Part shown: positions 35,141 through 44,659 of the stretch, one piece after another | Numbering within the stretch: the stretch's first letter is position 1 | Layout: every line of letters begins with the position of its first letter | From: Methanolobus bombayensis | GTDB taxonomy: Archaea > Halobacteriota > Methanosarcinia > Methanosarcinales > Methanosarcinaceae | DNA: 64,000 bases | Direction: 5' to 3' | NCBI RefSeq assembly: GCF_017873415.1 | Contig: NZ_JAGGKD010000003.1 | Location: 1 to 64,000 of the forward strand | The notes under the pieces: generated by a model | The model's input: only the letters and a program-made list of their open reading frames with translations | Told to the model about the DNA's origin: nothing | The model's database searches: none | Position numbers and translations under genes: made by a program

Positions 35141-35635
35141 TCAATAGCCACAGCCACCGTATCCACCATAGCCGTTTCCACGCATGTTACGTCCGCCCTG
35201 GTAATACTGACCCTGTGTGGAATCTGCATAGAAATCTTCTATGACATCACCGGTGTATGAATCGATACGACCCTGTTTGATAGTATCATCATCTGTGTAA
35301 GTGAATACCCACCATCTGCCCATCTGGTAGACATCGGATTCTGCTATTTCCTGATCAGTTGCAGCTTCTGCAATATCAATGGCATCATCGACATTGTCTA
35401 CTGCAATCTCAACTGTTGTTCCATCAGTTGCATATCCTCCATAAACCGGGCAGTCAGCATATCCATAGCCATTCATGTATCCATTAGCATATCCGACACA
35501 TTGTCCTGCCCATCTGGACATCTGTCCGAAGAATGTACTATCATCATTTTCATCTGTTGCTGCGCTTGCCATTCCAATCCCTGCAATTGCTGTAATGAGC
35601 ATACCAGCAAGGAGTATTGTTGTAGTTTTTTTCAT
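35141..35635 (-). CDS. Exported PepSY-like protein with Gly/Tyr-rich tail
   Basis: 164 residues. Signal peptide (TILLAGMLITAIAGIGMASA), then a Gly/Tyr-rich linker, a PepSY-like domain (VEIAVDNVDDAIDIAEAAT, VYQMGRWWVFTYTDDDTIKQ, DSYTGDVIEDFYA) and a Gly-rich end (GNGYGGYGGCGY). Two cysteines occur in the N-terminal part of the mature protein. It is exported and soluble or surface-attached; its role is unknown. A strong inverted repeat and a TATA box precede it, so expression is probably regulated. Confidence 0.8.
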   Translation of the reverse strand: MKKTTTILLAGMLITAIAGIGMASAATDENDDSTFFGQMSRWAGQCVGYANGYMNGYGYADCPVYGGYATDGTTVEIAVDNVDDAIDIAEAATDQEIAESDVYQMGRWWVFTYTDDDTIKQGRIDSYTGDVIEDFYADSTQGQYYQGGRNMRGNGYGGYGGCGY

Positions 35636-35674
35636 TGTTTACACCTTCCTGCATCACAGGAGTATATAGTCCTG

Positions 35675-35700
35675 CATATGTAGTCTTAACACTACATATG
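35675..35700. promoter_or_regulatory. Inverted repeat upstream of the PepSY-like gene
   Basis: CATATGTAGT-cttaac-ACTACATATG, perfect 10-bp arms with a 6-bp spacer, 40-65 bp before the ATG at 35635 and directly upstream of the TATA-like ACTATATACT (about 35662-35671 on the minus strand). The size fits a dimeric regulator. Its place upstream of the TATA box fits an activator, or a repressor of the second TATA (about 35714-35725). Confidence 0.5.
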
Positions 35701-35806
35701 TATGATATATCCATATATAAGGATTTTGTTGAACTGCAAATATACATCTCTTTTTAGCAGTCGTGAAAAATAAGTAAAAATATTCTAAAAACGATGATGA
35801 GAACTA

Positions 35807-36445
35807 TTATTTTTTTCTTTCAACATACCATCCTACAAGCGGCGGTATCCAGCAAAGGTTTGCAGCAATTGCTTCAAGGGCTGTGAAGGTCTGCGTGGTA
35901 GGACTAAACCCAAGAAAACGTGCACTTAAAAGACCTATTGGTACGATGAATATAACACCAAGGCTTGCAAGCATCACAGGATGATGTACATACCTGGTAA
36001 AAGCCCCGTCCCATGAACCTTCTTCTCTCTTCAAAAAGAGCAGGCCTGATATGTTTGCACCTATCTGATCACTGAGAGAGTAGAAATAAGGTATATAAAA
36101 TCCCCCAATACCATAGACATCAACACCTGCAAGCCGGCTTCCAAGATCGATCACCCAGGGAACTGCAATACCAAAGAGCTTACCCCATCCATATGCTTCT
36201 GCCATTGTCTGACTGCTGGGTTTTAAGTGCTGGCGTATTGAATAAACTCCTTCAAATATACTCTCTCCTTCTCCGGCAAGGGTCCTTACCAGCCATTGCC
36301 CGATAGGACTTCGCTGATAACCATAGGCATCCAGCAGTAGACCTGTTATAAGACCTACAATATAGCCCGGAAATGTATATTTGATGAGTTCTGAAAAGTT
36401 CTCAGTTTCAAACTCTTCTGCATTGTCTTCTTCAGATTCTTCCAC
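35807..36445 (-). CDS. Multi-pass membrane protein, unknown function
   Basis: 212 residues. Acidic N terminus ([16 protein letters not shown]) followed by about four hydrophobic helices ([64 protein letters not shown]) and a short basic end. I do not recognise the family. It lies 47 bp downstream of the ornithine cyclodeaminase-family gene on the same strand, so the two may be co-expressed. Confidence 0.65.
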   Translation of the reverse strand: MEESEEDNAEEFETENFSELIKYTFPGYIVGLITGLLLDAYGYQRSPIGQWLVRTLAGEGESIFEGVYSIRQHLKPSSQTMAEAYGWGKLFGIAVPWVIDLGSRLAGVDVYGIGGFYIPYFYSLSDQIGANISGLLFLKREEGSWDGAFTRYVHHPVMLASLGVIFIVPIGLLSARFLGFSPTTQTFTALEAIAANLCWIPPLVGWYVERKK

Positions 36446-36492
36446 AATAATTCTATTTTGTTTTTGGTATAAGAATTTCCTGATTCCAGTTT

Positions 36493-37473
36493 TCAGAACA
36501 ACTTCACACTTTTCCCGATACCCAGTTCAACAGCTTTAGTATAGACCATGTTCGCAGTCACAAGATCCTGAACAGCAAGTCCTGTGGAGTCAAATATCGT
36601 AATATCTTCATCTGACTGCCTTCCCTGCTTAACTCCTGCAACCACCTCTCCAAGTTCTGCATGGATATCCGATTCTGAGATAACTCCCTGAGATAGCGGC
36701 ACGTTAACCTCTCCTGAATGAGATGCCTGTATGATGTCATCAACAACAACATTTGCTTTAGTCAAAAGTGAAGATTCAAGTTCCTGTTTGCCCATGGCAT
36801 CGGCACCTATGGCATTTATGTGAGTTCCTTCATGAATCCATTCAGATTTTACAATCGGTTCTCTTACAGGTGTTGTTGTTACAAGGAGATCGCAATCACA
36901 TACATCCTTAATATTTCCCTTAAGTATGAAATCACAACCCACTATATGTTTCATATCCTTTACAAATGATTCGCAATGAGAGAGATTCCTGCAGGTAACC
37001 TTTAACTCCTCTATATCCATAACTTCTGACAATGCAAGTAATTGGGTTCGAGCCTGACCACCCGTACCAACCATACCTATCACATGGGAATCGGGACGTG
37101 CCAGATATTTTGCAGCAACTCCACCTGCAGCACCCGTTCTCATATCAGTTACATGTGTACCATCCATGATCGCAAGAGGAGCACCGGTTTCTGTGGAATT
37201 GAGAACCATGACGGCCATCACAGTTGGAAAACCTTTTTCCCGGTTATCAGGATGAACGTTGACAATTTTTACGCCTGCAATATCTTTTTCTTCCATAAAC
37301 GATGGCATTGTCCGCAAATCCCCATTATGCTTATCAAAATAGAGATAGGATTTCGGCGGCATCTGTACTTTCCTGAGACCATGCTCCATGAAGCCGTTTT
37401 CAACAGCACTTAAAGTAAGGGGCATATCAATAATACTTCTAACATCAGACTGATCAAGCCACAGAACATCCAT
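36493..37473 (-). CDS. Ornithine cyclodeaminase / alanine dehydrogenase family protein
   Basis: 326 residues. Rossmann NAD(P) motif [21 protein letters not shown], the substrate-lysine region [14 protein letters not shown], the catalytic-Asp region [13 protein letters not shown] and the C-terminal [10 protein letters not shown] are all typical of the OCD/mu-crystallin family. Archaeal members include alanine dehydrogenase (interconverting alanine and pyruvate) as well as ornithine cyclodeaminase and imine reductases; sequence alone does not decide. Start: ATG 37473, about 10 nt after GGAG; GTG at 37479 is the alternative. Confidence 0.85.
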   Translation of the reverse strand: MDVLWLDQSDVRSIIDMPLTLSAVENGFMEHGLRKVQMPPKSYLYFDKHNGDLRTMPSFMEEKDIAGVKIVNVHPDNREKGFPTVMAVMVLNSTETGAPLAIMDGTHVTDMRTGAAGGVAAKYLARPDSHVIGMVGTGGQARTQLLALSEVMDIEELKVTCRNLSHCESFVKDMKHIVGCDFILKGNIKDVCDCDLLVTTTPVREPIVKSEWIHEGTHINAIGADAMGKQELESSLLTKANVVVDDIIQASHSGEVNVPLSQGVISESDIHAELGEVVAGVKQGRQSDEDITIFDSTGLAVQDLVTANMVYTKAVELGIGKSVKLF

Positions 37474-37557
37474 TTCCACAACACTCCTTTGTTAAAATAT
37501 ATGAAACATGTCAGTTTGAAAGAATAAAAGCCTGTTTATTAATATTGAAAACATAGC

Positions 37558-37566
37558 TTATATAAT
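37558..37566 (+). promoter_or_regulatory. TATA box of the 37.6 kb gene pair
   Basis: TTATATAAT centred about 26 nt before the ATG at 37588, giving a leaderless message. A second, very similar TTATATAATAT directly touches the ATG, so this 30-bp region is a short tandem duplication of a TATA-like element. Confidence 0.55.
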
Positions 37567-37587
37567 ATAAGATACTTTATATAATAT

Positions 37588-38499
37588 ATGAAGGTATGGA
37601 ATCAAGCAGACATGCCAAAAAAAGATATCTCTGAACTTATAAGAACAGGAGATAAGATGGTAGAACTTCTAGAAGAAATGTCTGCAAATAATGAGAAAGA
37701 ATATCAGAAAAACCGTAATATCTTCATTTCTGAATACAGTAAATGGTATACAAAATGTTTGCCACTCATTAGAAGTATGGTTCCTGACAAGGCCACAAGA
37801 TTTGAAAGCCTGTATCACACAAACAAACGCACAGGAATGAACGAATACACATACACTGTACAGGATTATATACACGGGATATATTTTAAGGATAAGCCAA
37901 AAAGTTATACTGATGCTATAATCTCAAAAAGGATTAAGGAACAGAGAGATATTCTGCAGGCATCTGTGGCAAGGACCAGTGATTTTTCATTCGAGATGGA
38001 ACGCTTTGTAAAAATAAATCCACTACAAGGCCTTGATTCATCCGCAATTGTAAAACAGAATAAGCTCATTGACATCAATTTTTTTGATGAGCACTATAAC
38101 TCCATCCGTGCAGAGATCAATACCTGTTTCAAACAGGGTTTTTACATGGCAAGTTTTTTACTCTCAAAAGAGCTCATACAAAACCTGCTGGTGGATCTTA
38201 TCAGAACTAACTTCCCCCTGGCAGGCGAAGGACACCGCTCACTTTACTATAATTATCTGAATGAAAGGTTCAGGGGAACAGGAGAACTCCTTAAAGCAAT
38301 CTCTGAAAAAAAACAGGACTTTGATATTAACCCTGAAGCAATAGACTATCTTATAGAACTTGTCAGTTCCATGGAACCTAAATTAAAACCTGAAGGTCAC
38401 AGTTTCGGCATGATTCCAAAAAAGGAAGAAATTCAAGAACTGAGAATTGAAGAAACAATGGACCTTATCATCGAAATTATCAATTTTATCAAAAAATGA
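37588..38499 (+). CDS. Hypothetical protein upstream of a PAS kinase
   Basis: 303-residue soluble, mostly helical protein that I do not recognise. An N-terminal helical region (about 1-70) with KKDISELIRTGDKMVELLEEM is followed by a middle part and a segment KQGFYMASFLLSKELIQNLL that recalls the helix pair of HEPN/DUF4145-like proteins, though the typical HEPN Rx4-6H motif is not evident. The C terminus is again helical. It has a leaderless promoter and is followed 30 bp later by a histidine kinase, suggesting a shared signalling role. Confidence 0.7.
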   Translation: MKVWNQADMPKKDISELIRTGDKMVELLEEMSANNEKEYQKNRNIFISEYSKWYTKCLPLIRSMVPDKATRFESLYHTNKRTGMNEYTYTVQDYIHGIYFKDKPKSYTDAIISKRIKEQRDILQASVARTSDFSFEMERFVKINPLQGLDSSAIVKQNKLIDINFFDEHYNSIRAEINTCFKQGFYMASFLLSKELIQNLLVDLIRTNFPLAGEGHRSLYYNYLNERFRGTGELLKAISEKKQDFDINPEAIDYLIELVSSMEPKLKPEGHSFGMIPKKEEIQELRIEETMDLIIEIINFIKK

Positions 38500-38529
38500 T
38501 ATGATATCGATCTTAATATAGGAATTGCC

Positions 38530-40473
38530 ATGAAAGCAAGCAGACCATTGGATAAAGACCTAGAGGAAGAGAATAATAATCTTAGAAAACGTATTGAAGA
38601 GCTGGAACTATCTTTAAATTCTCTAAAAAAAGGCAGGAAGGATGAATTATACAGGAAAAATATCCTGTTTGAAGGTCTTTTAAGATCAGTGCCTGAACTT
38701 GTTTACTGGAAAGATAAAAATGGGAAGTTTCTTCTGTGTAACACTGAATTTGCAAAGTCCTTTGGAATGAAAATTGAAGAAATAGTGGGAAAAACTGACT
38801 ACGACCTTCACAGTAGAAAAGAAGCTGATTCTTTTAGAATGAACGATAAAAAAATTGCCCGAGAAAAAGAACCTGTCAAAAATGAAGAATGGGTGACTTT
38901 TCCGGACGGAATAAAAAAGTTCTTTGAAACATATAAAGCACCTTTGTACACCAATGAAGGTGAATTCATAGGCATTATGGGGATAAGCAGGGATATTACC
39001 GAACAACGCACAAAAGAAAAAGAACTTTCAAAATCTCATGAGCAACTTCTTTCAGTAATTGAAGCATTTGACGACCCCGCATATGTTGCTGACCCTGTTA
39101 CCTACGAACTTCTTTTTGCGAACCGTGCAATTAAAAAAGACATGGGAGACGATATTGTCGGTGAAAAATGTTACAAAGTACTTCAGGGATTTAGTGCTCC
39201 ATGCTCATTCTGTACCAATCAGCTGATATTTGGAGAAAATATTGGAAAAAACCATATCTGGGAAACTCAGAATATTAAAAATAAACGCTGGTACCGTTGT
39301 ATTGACAAAGCCATCGAATGGCCTGATGGACGTATGGTAAGATTCGAGATGGCTGTTGACATACACAAGGAAAAAACTTCACAGAAGGCCTTGAAGGAGA
39401 GTGAGGAAAAATACAGGACATACATAAACAGTTCACCTCACCCTACATTTGTTCTTGATGATGACGGAAATTACATTGATGTAAATCCTGCAGCCTGTAA
39501 AGTAACAGGTTATTCTAAAAAAGAACTACTTAAAATGCATCTTTATGATACATTCCCGCAAAATGAAATTCCTCATCGTAAAAGCAATTTTGAGGAAATG
39601 AAACACACCGGAAGGTTTTCTGGCGAGTTTGCATTTATGAACAAAAACGGAATTCAATTTTATCTAGCAATTGAAGCCCTCAAAATATCTGATAATCGTT
39701 TCCTTTCAATATGCACGGATGTAACAGAGAGAAAAAAAGCAGAAGATGAATTACTTAATGCAAAAATTGTTGCAGAGAATGCTAACCGCACAAAGAACGA
39801 GTTCCTTGCGAATATGAGTCACGAATTGCGTACTCCTCTGAATTCTGTCATAGGATTTGCAGACGTATTGATGAGCCAGGTCTCAGGAGAGATAAATGAC
39901 AAACAGGCAAAATACATCAATAACATCTCCCACAGTGGAAAACATCTGCTTAATATCATAAATGAGATACTTGACATTTCAAAGATAGAATCCGGTAAAA
40001 TGAGATTGTATAAAGAAAATATCTCAGTCATAGAAACTTTTGCCGAGATAATTGCCACCCTGCAACATACTGCAAGCAGGAAAGAGATCAAGCTAGATGT
40101 CAATCCCTGGCCTGAGAACGAATGTGTGTACGCTGACAAAGCAAAACTAAAACAGGTACTCTATAACCTTGTAGGCAACGCAATCAAATTTACCAATGAA
40201 GGTGGTTCGGTTACCATCGGAACAAAAAATGATGGAGAGTTCATCCATATATCTGTTACTGATACTGGTATTGGAATTTCATCGGAAGGGATGAAAAAAT
40301 TGTTCAAACCTTTTACACAGCTTGAATCTTTTGAATCAAGGAGCCATGAAGGAACCGGACTGGGCCTTGCACTTTCCAGAGAACTTGTGGAACTGCACGG
40401 AGGAAACATCCGTGTTGAAAGTGAACCCGGCAAGGGAAGCACTTTTACTTTTACCCTACCTGTCTGCAAATAG
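38530..40473 (+). CDS. PAS sensor histidine kinase
   Basis: 647-residue soluble kinase. N-terminal coiled coil (about 8-40), three PAS domains (about 45-165, 170-290, 295-410), HisKA ([19 protein letters not shown] with the acceptor His; about 425-490) and HATPase (about 535-645; NLVGNAIKF, DTGIGIS, EGTGLGLAL). The middle PAS has a Cys-rich loop (KCYKVL, then APCSFCTN) like the fourth PAS of the kinase at 516-3746. There is no receiver or HPt, so the phosphate must pass to a separate receiver protein. Probably co-transcribed with the hypothetical gene 30 bp upstream. Confidence 0.92.
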   Translation: MKASRPLDKDLEEENNNLRKRIEELELSLNSLKKGRKDELYRKNILFEGLLRSVPELVYWKDKNGKFLLCNTEFAKSFGMKIEEIVGKTDYDLHSRKEADSFRMNDKKIAREKEPVKNEEWVTFPDGIKKFFETYKAPLYTNEGEFIGIMGISRDITEQRTKEKELSKSHEQLLSVIEAFDDPAYVADPVTYELLFANRAIKKDMGDDIVGEKCYKVLQGFSAPCSFCTNQLIFGENIGKNHIWETQNIKNKRWYRCIDKAIEWPDGRMVRFEMAVDIHKEKTSQKALKESEEKYRTYINSSPHPTFVLDDDGNYIDVNPAACKVTGYSKKELLKMHLYDTFPQNEIPHRKSNFEEMKHTGRFSGEFAFMNKNGIQFYLAIEALKISDNRFLSICTDVTERKKAEDELLNAKIVAENANRTKNEFLANMSHELRTPLNSVIGFADVLMSQVSGEINDKQAKYINNISHSGKHLLNIINEILDISKIESGKMRLYKENISVIETFAEIIATLQHTASRKEIKLDVNPWPENECVYADKAKLKQVLYNLVGNAIKFTNEGGSVTIGTKNDGEFIHISVTDTGIGISSEGMKKLFKPFTQLESFESRSHEGTGLGLALSRELVELHGGNIRVESEPGKGSTFTFTLPVCK

Positions 40474-40572
40474 ACTTTTTACTTTTTTATTCTTTAGCTT
40501 CGAACAAATTCGCAGTTTTAGTAAGAGTTTTATCTGTTCAGGTTCATTAGACTAATGGGGGAGTGAAGAGTT

Positions 40573-41049
40573 ATGAAAAATAACAATACATTCATAGGAA
40601 TAATAGTACTGATTACAATTGTACTTGTTACTATTGCCACTTTTTCATTGGGATGTGCAGAGCCACCGGTTATTCCGGAGAATGAGTCAGTTCCAATGGA
40701 AGAGAACAATAGTGAATATATTTATGGTGATGCAACCGTTGAAAGCATACAGATACTGACACTTGAATCATTCCCTGTCCAGATACGTGTAGTTGCATCA
40801 GGTTATCTGCCTGATGGCTGTACATCCATAGATGAAAAAACAGTCTCATATGACGAAGAAACTAAAAGCTTCACAGTTCACATCACAACCAGAAGACCTG
40901 CAGATAAAATGTGTACTGAGGCACTGGTACCATTTGAAGAAACGATTGCTCTGGATGTTTACGGTCTTGAGAAAGGAAGCTATACAGTAGATGTGAATGG
41001 TATCAATGAAGAGTTTGAACTTCAGGTAGACAACATTCCACAAGAATGA
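40573..41049 (+). CDS. Secreted lipoprotein, unknown function
   Basis: 158 residues. Signal peptide with lipobox (TFSLGCAEP), then an acidic linker and a beta-rich domain (DATVESIQILTLESFPVQIR, GYLPDGCTSID, ALVPFEETIALDVYGLEKG). Two cysteines of the mature part could pair (DGCTSI, DKMCTEA). GGAG precedes the ATG by about 9 nt. It is probably anchored on the outer face of the membrane; the family is unknown to me. It converges on the double-receiver kinase with only 10 bp between stop codons. Confidence 0.75.
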   Translation: MKNNNTFIGIIVLITIVLVTIATFSLGCAEPPVIPENESVPMEENNSEYIYGDATVESIQILTLESFPVQIRVVASGYLPDGCTSIDEKTVSYDEETKSFTVHITTRRPADKMCTEALVPFEETIALDVYGLEKGSYTVDVNGINEEFELQVDNIPQE

Positions 41050-41065
41050 GTGCCGGTACTCATTC
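41044..41065. terminator. Bidirectional terminator overlapping two stop codons
   Basis: GAATGAGT-gccggt-ACTCATTC, perfect 8-bp stem followed by CTTTT on the plus strand. The left arm holds the TGA of the lipoprotein gene (41047-41049) and the right arm holds the stop of the convergent kinase gene (41060-41062). Confidence 0.65.
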
Positions 41066-44000
41066 CTTTTCTGTTGAAAGATTCTCCACTTTTTTGATGC
41101 ATGCTAAAAGATCCTGTTTATTGAATATTCCTTTCTGCATTACAAAAGACACATTCTTATCGAGTTCTTCCTTTTCATGAACTTCCAGATCTTTGGCAGT
41201 ACAGATTATTATAGGAATATCAATAGTTTCAGGATGTTTCTTCAATTCCCTTATAACATCAAAACCATCTACTACCGGCATCATCAGATCGAGTACTATA
41301 ACATCGGGGGAACACTTAAGAGCTTTGTCTATTCCCTCTTTACCGCTGGAAACCGTGATCACATTATAGCCTTCCGTTGAAAGCACTGAATCCATGAGTT
41401 CAAGCACAGAAGGTTCATCATCTATCACAAGAACGTTAACTTTTTCACAAGAACAATATTTTCTTAATCTTTCAAGTGATGAAAGAAGTTCCTCCCTGTC
41501 GACAGGTTTCACGAAATAATCAAATGCTCCCCATATAATGCCCAGTTTTTTTTCATCTATAATGGAGATAATTACAACAGGTATGTCTTCAGTCCCTTCG
41601 TCCTTCTTGAGGGTCTTAAGAACATCCCATCCATCCATTTCAGGTATCATGATATCAAGAGTGATCGCAAATGGATGAAGTTCCTTTGCAAGTTCCAGAG
41701 CCTCATTTCCATTTTCAGCAAACCTAACATTATAACCTGCTTCCTGTAAAGTAAAAGACAGAATTTCCTGTGATTTTGTATCATCCTCAATCACAAGAAC
41801 AAGGGGACGATCATCTGTTGAGTCATCTGATTTTTCGATATCAGGGATAAAGGAACATCCGGAACTTTCATCAAAGTCCCCTGTACTTTCACTATTGGAG
41901 TCAGACATATCTGATTGGGAAATTCGAGTAAAATCAACAGGCATTTCAAAAATGAAGGATGAACCGGAGCCTAACTCACTTTCCACCCATATTTTTCCGT
42001 AATGCTGCCCCACAAAGTTCTTTACAAGAACCAGACCAAGTCCTGTGCCTTCGTAAACCCTGCAGCTTGAGGAATCTATCTGAGTGAAAGACTTAAAGAG
42101 CTTTTCCTGGTCTTCCTTTGAAATACCAATTCCAGTATCTTTTACTTCCACGCGGACACAATCTTCCTGCAACCTGACAGAAACTGTAATGCAGCCGTCA
42201 ATACCTGTGAATTTTATGGCATTACTCAGCAGATTATAGATTATTTGTTTGAATTTGCCTTTATCTGCATTTATAGTGATCCTATCGGGATCCATATCAA
42301 TAATAAGTTTGATATCCTTTTTTCTGGCCAGAGGCGAAATGATAGATCTGATCTCATCAAGGGAATCACCTATCTCAAATTTCTCCGGATGAAGAGTCAT
42401 CTTCCCTGCTTCTATCTTGGACAGGTCCAGGATATCATTTATAAGGCTCAGCAGATGTTTACCACTCTTGGAGATATTATTAACATACCTTTGTTGTTTA
42501 TTATTAAGAGAACCAAATGTTCCTTCTGCCAGTATATCAGCAAAACCAATTACCGAATTAAGGGGTGTTCGCAGTTCATGGCTCATATTCGCAAGGAACT
42601 CACTCTTGGTGCGACTTGCTTCCTCAGCAGTCGTTTTCGCAGCAAGCAGAGCTGCTTCAGCTTCTTTCCTTTCGGAAATATCCACAAGAACACCAGCAAT
42701 ATGCAGCGGTTCACCAGCCTCTGAATATTCAACCACTTTTCCTTTGTTGGAAACCCACCTGTATTTACCATCCTTTCCACGGATGCGATATTCACATTCT
42801 GCTACATTGATTGTTTTATTAAGAACATCATCGATCGCCGATACAGCACAATCCACATCATTCGGATGAATACGCCGCTGCATCCATTCAAAATTACGAC
42901 CAATTTCCTCTTCATGATAGCCTATAATGTCTGCATATCTCTTGTTAAAGATTAGATAATCATCTTGCAGGTTAACATCCCATGTACCTTCATTGCTGCC
43001 TTCAAGAACTCTTTTAAGGTGTTGTTCACTCTCCAAGAGGGATTTTTCCATCTTCCTTCTTTTAAGAACTATGGCCATTAGAGTTGAAAACATATGTAGC
43101 GTATCAAAATCATCAGAATTCCATGCGCGTGTTCCTTCAACCTCGTCCAGGCCCACAAATCCAATAAGATTTCCTTCCGTGAATACCGGCAGAACAAGGA
43201 CTGACCTGATATCCTGCATCTCCAATATCTCTTTTTCAGCCGATGCCTCAGGAGGTAACGATGAAGTATCAGTTATGTTTATTATTTCATCATTTTTTAA
43301 TTTAGACATCCACCAGGGAAACATATCAGATGGTAATTCCTGAAGTTCATCTTTCTGAGTTTCTACACCTTCCGAACACCACTCATGTGTGTTGCTCATT
43401 GATGCACCGTCCTCACTTATAAAAAAAAGATAAGAACGACTTGCCCCACAAAGAGTGCCGATTTCCATCAGAGACATGTCTATTGCTAAATCAACATCTC
43501 CGGGATAGGCAAACATTGAAGACACATTTAGCATTGTCTTTTCAATGGAGTGTTTTCTTTTCAACAGTTTTTCCGCTTCATTCTTGGAAAATATCTCCTT
43601 TTCAAGTTTGGAGTTAAGATTATTAACGTAAAATACACTTGCTGTAGCAATAATCAGTAAGAACAATATAGCTAACAAAAAATACTTCATCCTTTCCAGA
43701 AGATCCATTAGATCTATCTGTTCCTGGAATGGACCTTCTTTTATTTCCATCAGGCATTCAATAACAGAATTATAATCCTGCGATACTGTCCAGCCTGCAA
43801 CATCCTTAATGCTACTTGTGTCTGTCACACCAAATGGCATATTAAGAAGAGAAACAGAAACTCTTTCAGAAATGGACTTGGAAGTATCAGGAGCTTTGGC
43901 AAAGACCCAGCCGGGATATATTCTTGTACTCACTAAAAAGGGATAGTTGTCATATTCCTGAGGATGAACTACCTTAAAATCACTAATGTTGATTTTGCCT

Positions 44001-44659
44001 TCCATGTGCATTTTTTCGAGTATACCTGAAGGAAGGACACCCACATCAAAATCACCGTTTTCTATAGAATGTGCTATGTTTTCGGGATTATTGTTGAACT
44101 CAAGGGAAGCAAAGTCAGATTCAGGAACAATACGATGTTCTATAAACTCCCTTTTTGCTACCCACCAGCCCTCATTTGAAGGAGTATCCATTACGAGAAA
44201 AGAAAGACCTATAGTATCTGCCATGTTGGCAATATCTTCCCTGTCTTTTTCAGTAAACACAACTGATCCAAGGTAATATGTGGACTGATACTGAACATAA
44301 TCCGGTGGGAGATAGGCAACTGTTTCCATAGTTGCAATACTGCTGACACCATTGGAGTTTTCAAGTATAACGAACGTTGCAGGATCGACTATAAGATAAT
44401 CAATATTACCAGAGGAAAGACCTTCCTGAATGGAACCGAAATCCATTGGAACCATTTCAAATGTGAACTCCGATATCTGTGATGACAGATAATCATCAGT
44501 ACCATTGAGCCTTTCAAAAGATGCCTGCCGGGTATCTCCTACCAAAACCCCAATAACAAGTGTATCATTATCATTCAAAGCTTCAGCACCAATAGTCCCG
44601 GAGAAAATAAACAATATCATTAATGCAAATGAAAATATTTTTATTACATTTACTTTCAT
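41060..44659 (-). CDS. Hybrid histidine kinase with PhnD-type sensor and two receivers
   Basis: 1199 residues. Signal peptide/first helix (1-25), an extracytoplasmic periplasmic-binding-like domain of the PhnD type (about 30-275; VIGVLVGDTRQASFERLNG, YLIVDPATFV, YQSTYYLGSVVFTEK), a transmembrane helix (about 320-345), GAF (about 375-530), PAS (about 545-665), HisKA ([15 protein letters not shown]), HATPase (NLLSNAIKF, DTGIGIS, EGTGLGLVL) and two receivers (acceptor Asp in AITLDIMIPEMDGW and VIVLDLMMPVVDGF). PhnD-like domains often bind phosphonate or other small anions; the ligand here is unknown. Its ATG overlaps the stop of the upstream kinase (ATGA), so the pair is translationally coupled. 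Confidence 0.92.
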   Translation of the reverse strand: MKVNVIKIFSFALMILFIFSGTIGAEALNDNDTLVIGVLVGDTRQASFERLNGTDDYLSSQISEFTFEMVPMDFGSIQEGLSSGNIDYLIVDPATFVILENSNGVSSIATMETVAYLPPDYVQYQSTYYLGSVVFTEKDREDIANMADTIGLSFLVMDTPSNEGWWVAKREFIEHRIVPESDFASLEFNNNPENIAHSIENGDFDVGVLPSGILEKMHMEGKINISDFKVVHPQEYDNYPFLVSTRIYPGWVFAKAPDTSKSISERVSVSLLNMPFGVTDTSSIKDVAGWTVSQDYNSVIECLMEIKEGPFQEQIDLMDLLERMKYFLLAILFLLIIATASVFYVNNLNSKLEKEIFSKNEAEKLLKRKHSIEKTMLNVSSMFAYPGDVDLAIDMSLMEIGTLCGASRSYLFFISEDGASMSNTHEWCSEGVETQKDELQELPSDMFPWWMSKLKNDEIINITDTSSLPPEASAEKEILEMQDIRSVLVLPVFTEGNLIGFVGLDEVEGTRAWNSDDFDTLHMFSTLMAIVLKRRKMEKSLLESEQHLKRVLEGSNEGTWDVNLQDDYLIFNKRYADIIGYHEEEIGRNFEWMQRRIHPNDVDCAVSAIDDVLNKTINVAECEYRIRGKDGKYRWVSNKGKVVEYSEAGEPLHIAGVLVDISERKEAEAALLAAKTTAEEASRTKSEFLANMSHELRTPLNSVIGFADILAEGTFGSLNNKQQRYVNNISKSGKHLLSLINDILDLSKIEAGKMTLHPEKFEIGDSLDEIRSIISPLARKKDIKLIIDMDPDRITINADKGKFKQIIYNLLSNAIKFTGIDGCITVSVRLQEDCVRVEVKDTGIGISKEDQEKLFKSFTQIDSSSCRVYEGTGLGLVLVKNFVGQHYGKIWVESELGSGSSFIFEMPVDFTRISQSDMSDSNSESTGDFDESSGCSFIPDIEKSDDSTDDRPLVLVIEDDTKSQEILSFTLQEAGYNVRFAENGNEALELAKELHPFAITLDIMIPEMDGWDVLKTLKKDEGTEDIPVVIISIIDEKKLGIIWGAFDYFVKPVDREELLSSLERLRKYCSCEKVNVLVIDDEPSVLELMDSVLSTEGYNVITVSSGKEGIDKALKCSPDVIVLDLMMPVVDGFDVIRELKKHPETIDIPIIICTAKDLEVHEKEELDKNVSFVMQKGIFNKQDLLACIKKVENLSTEKE

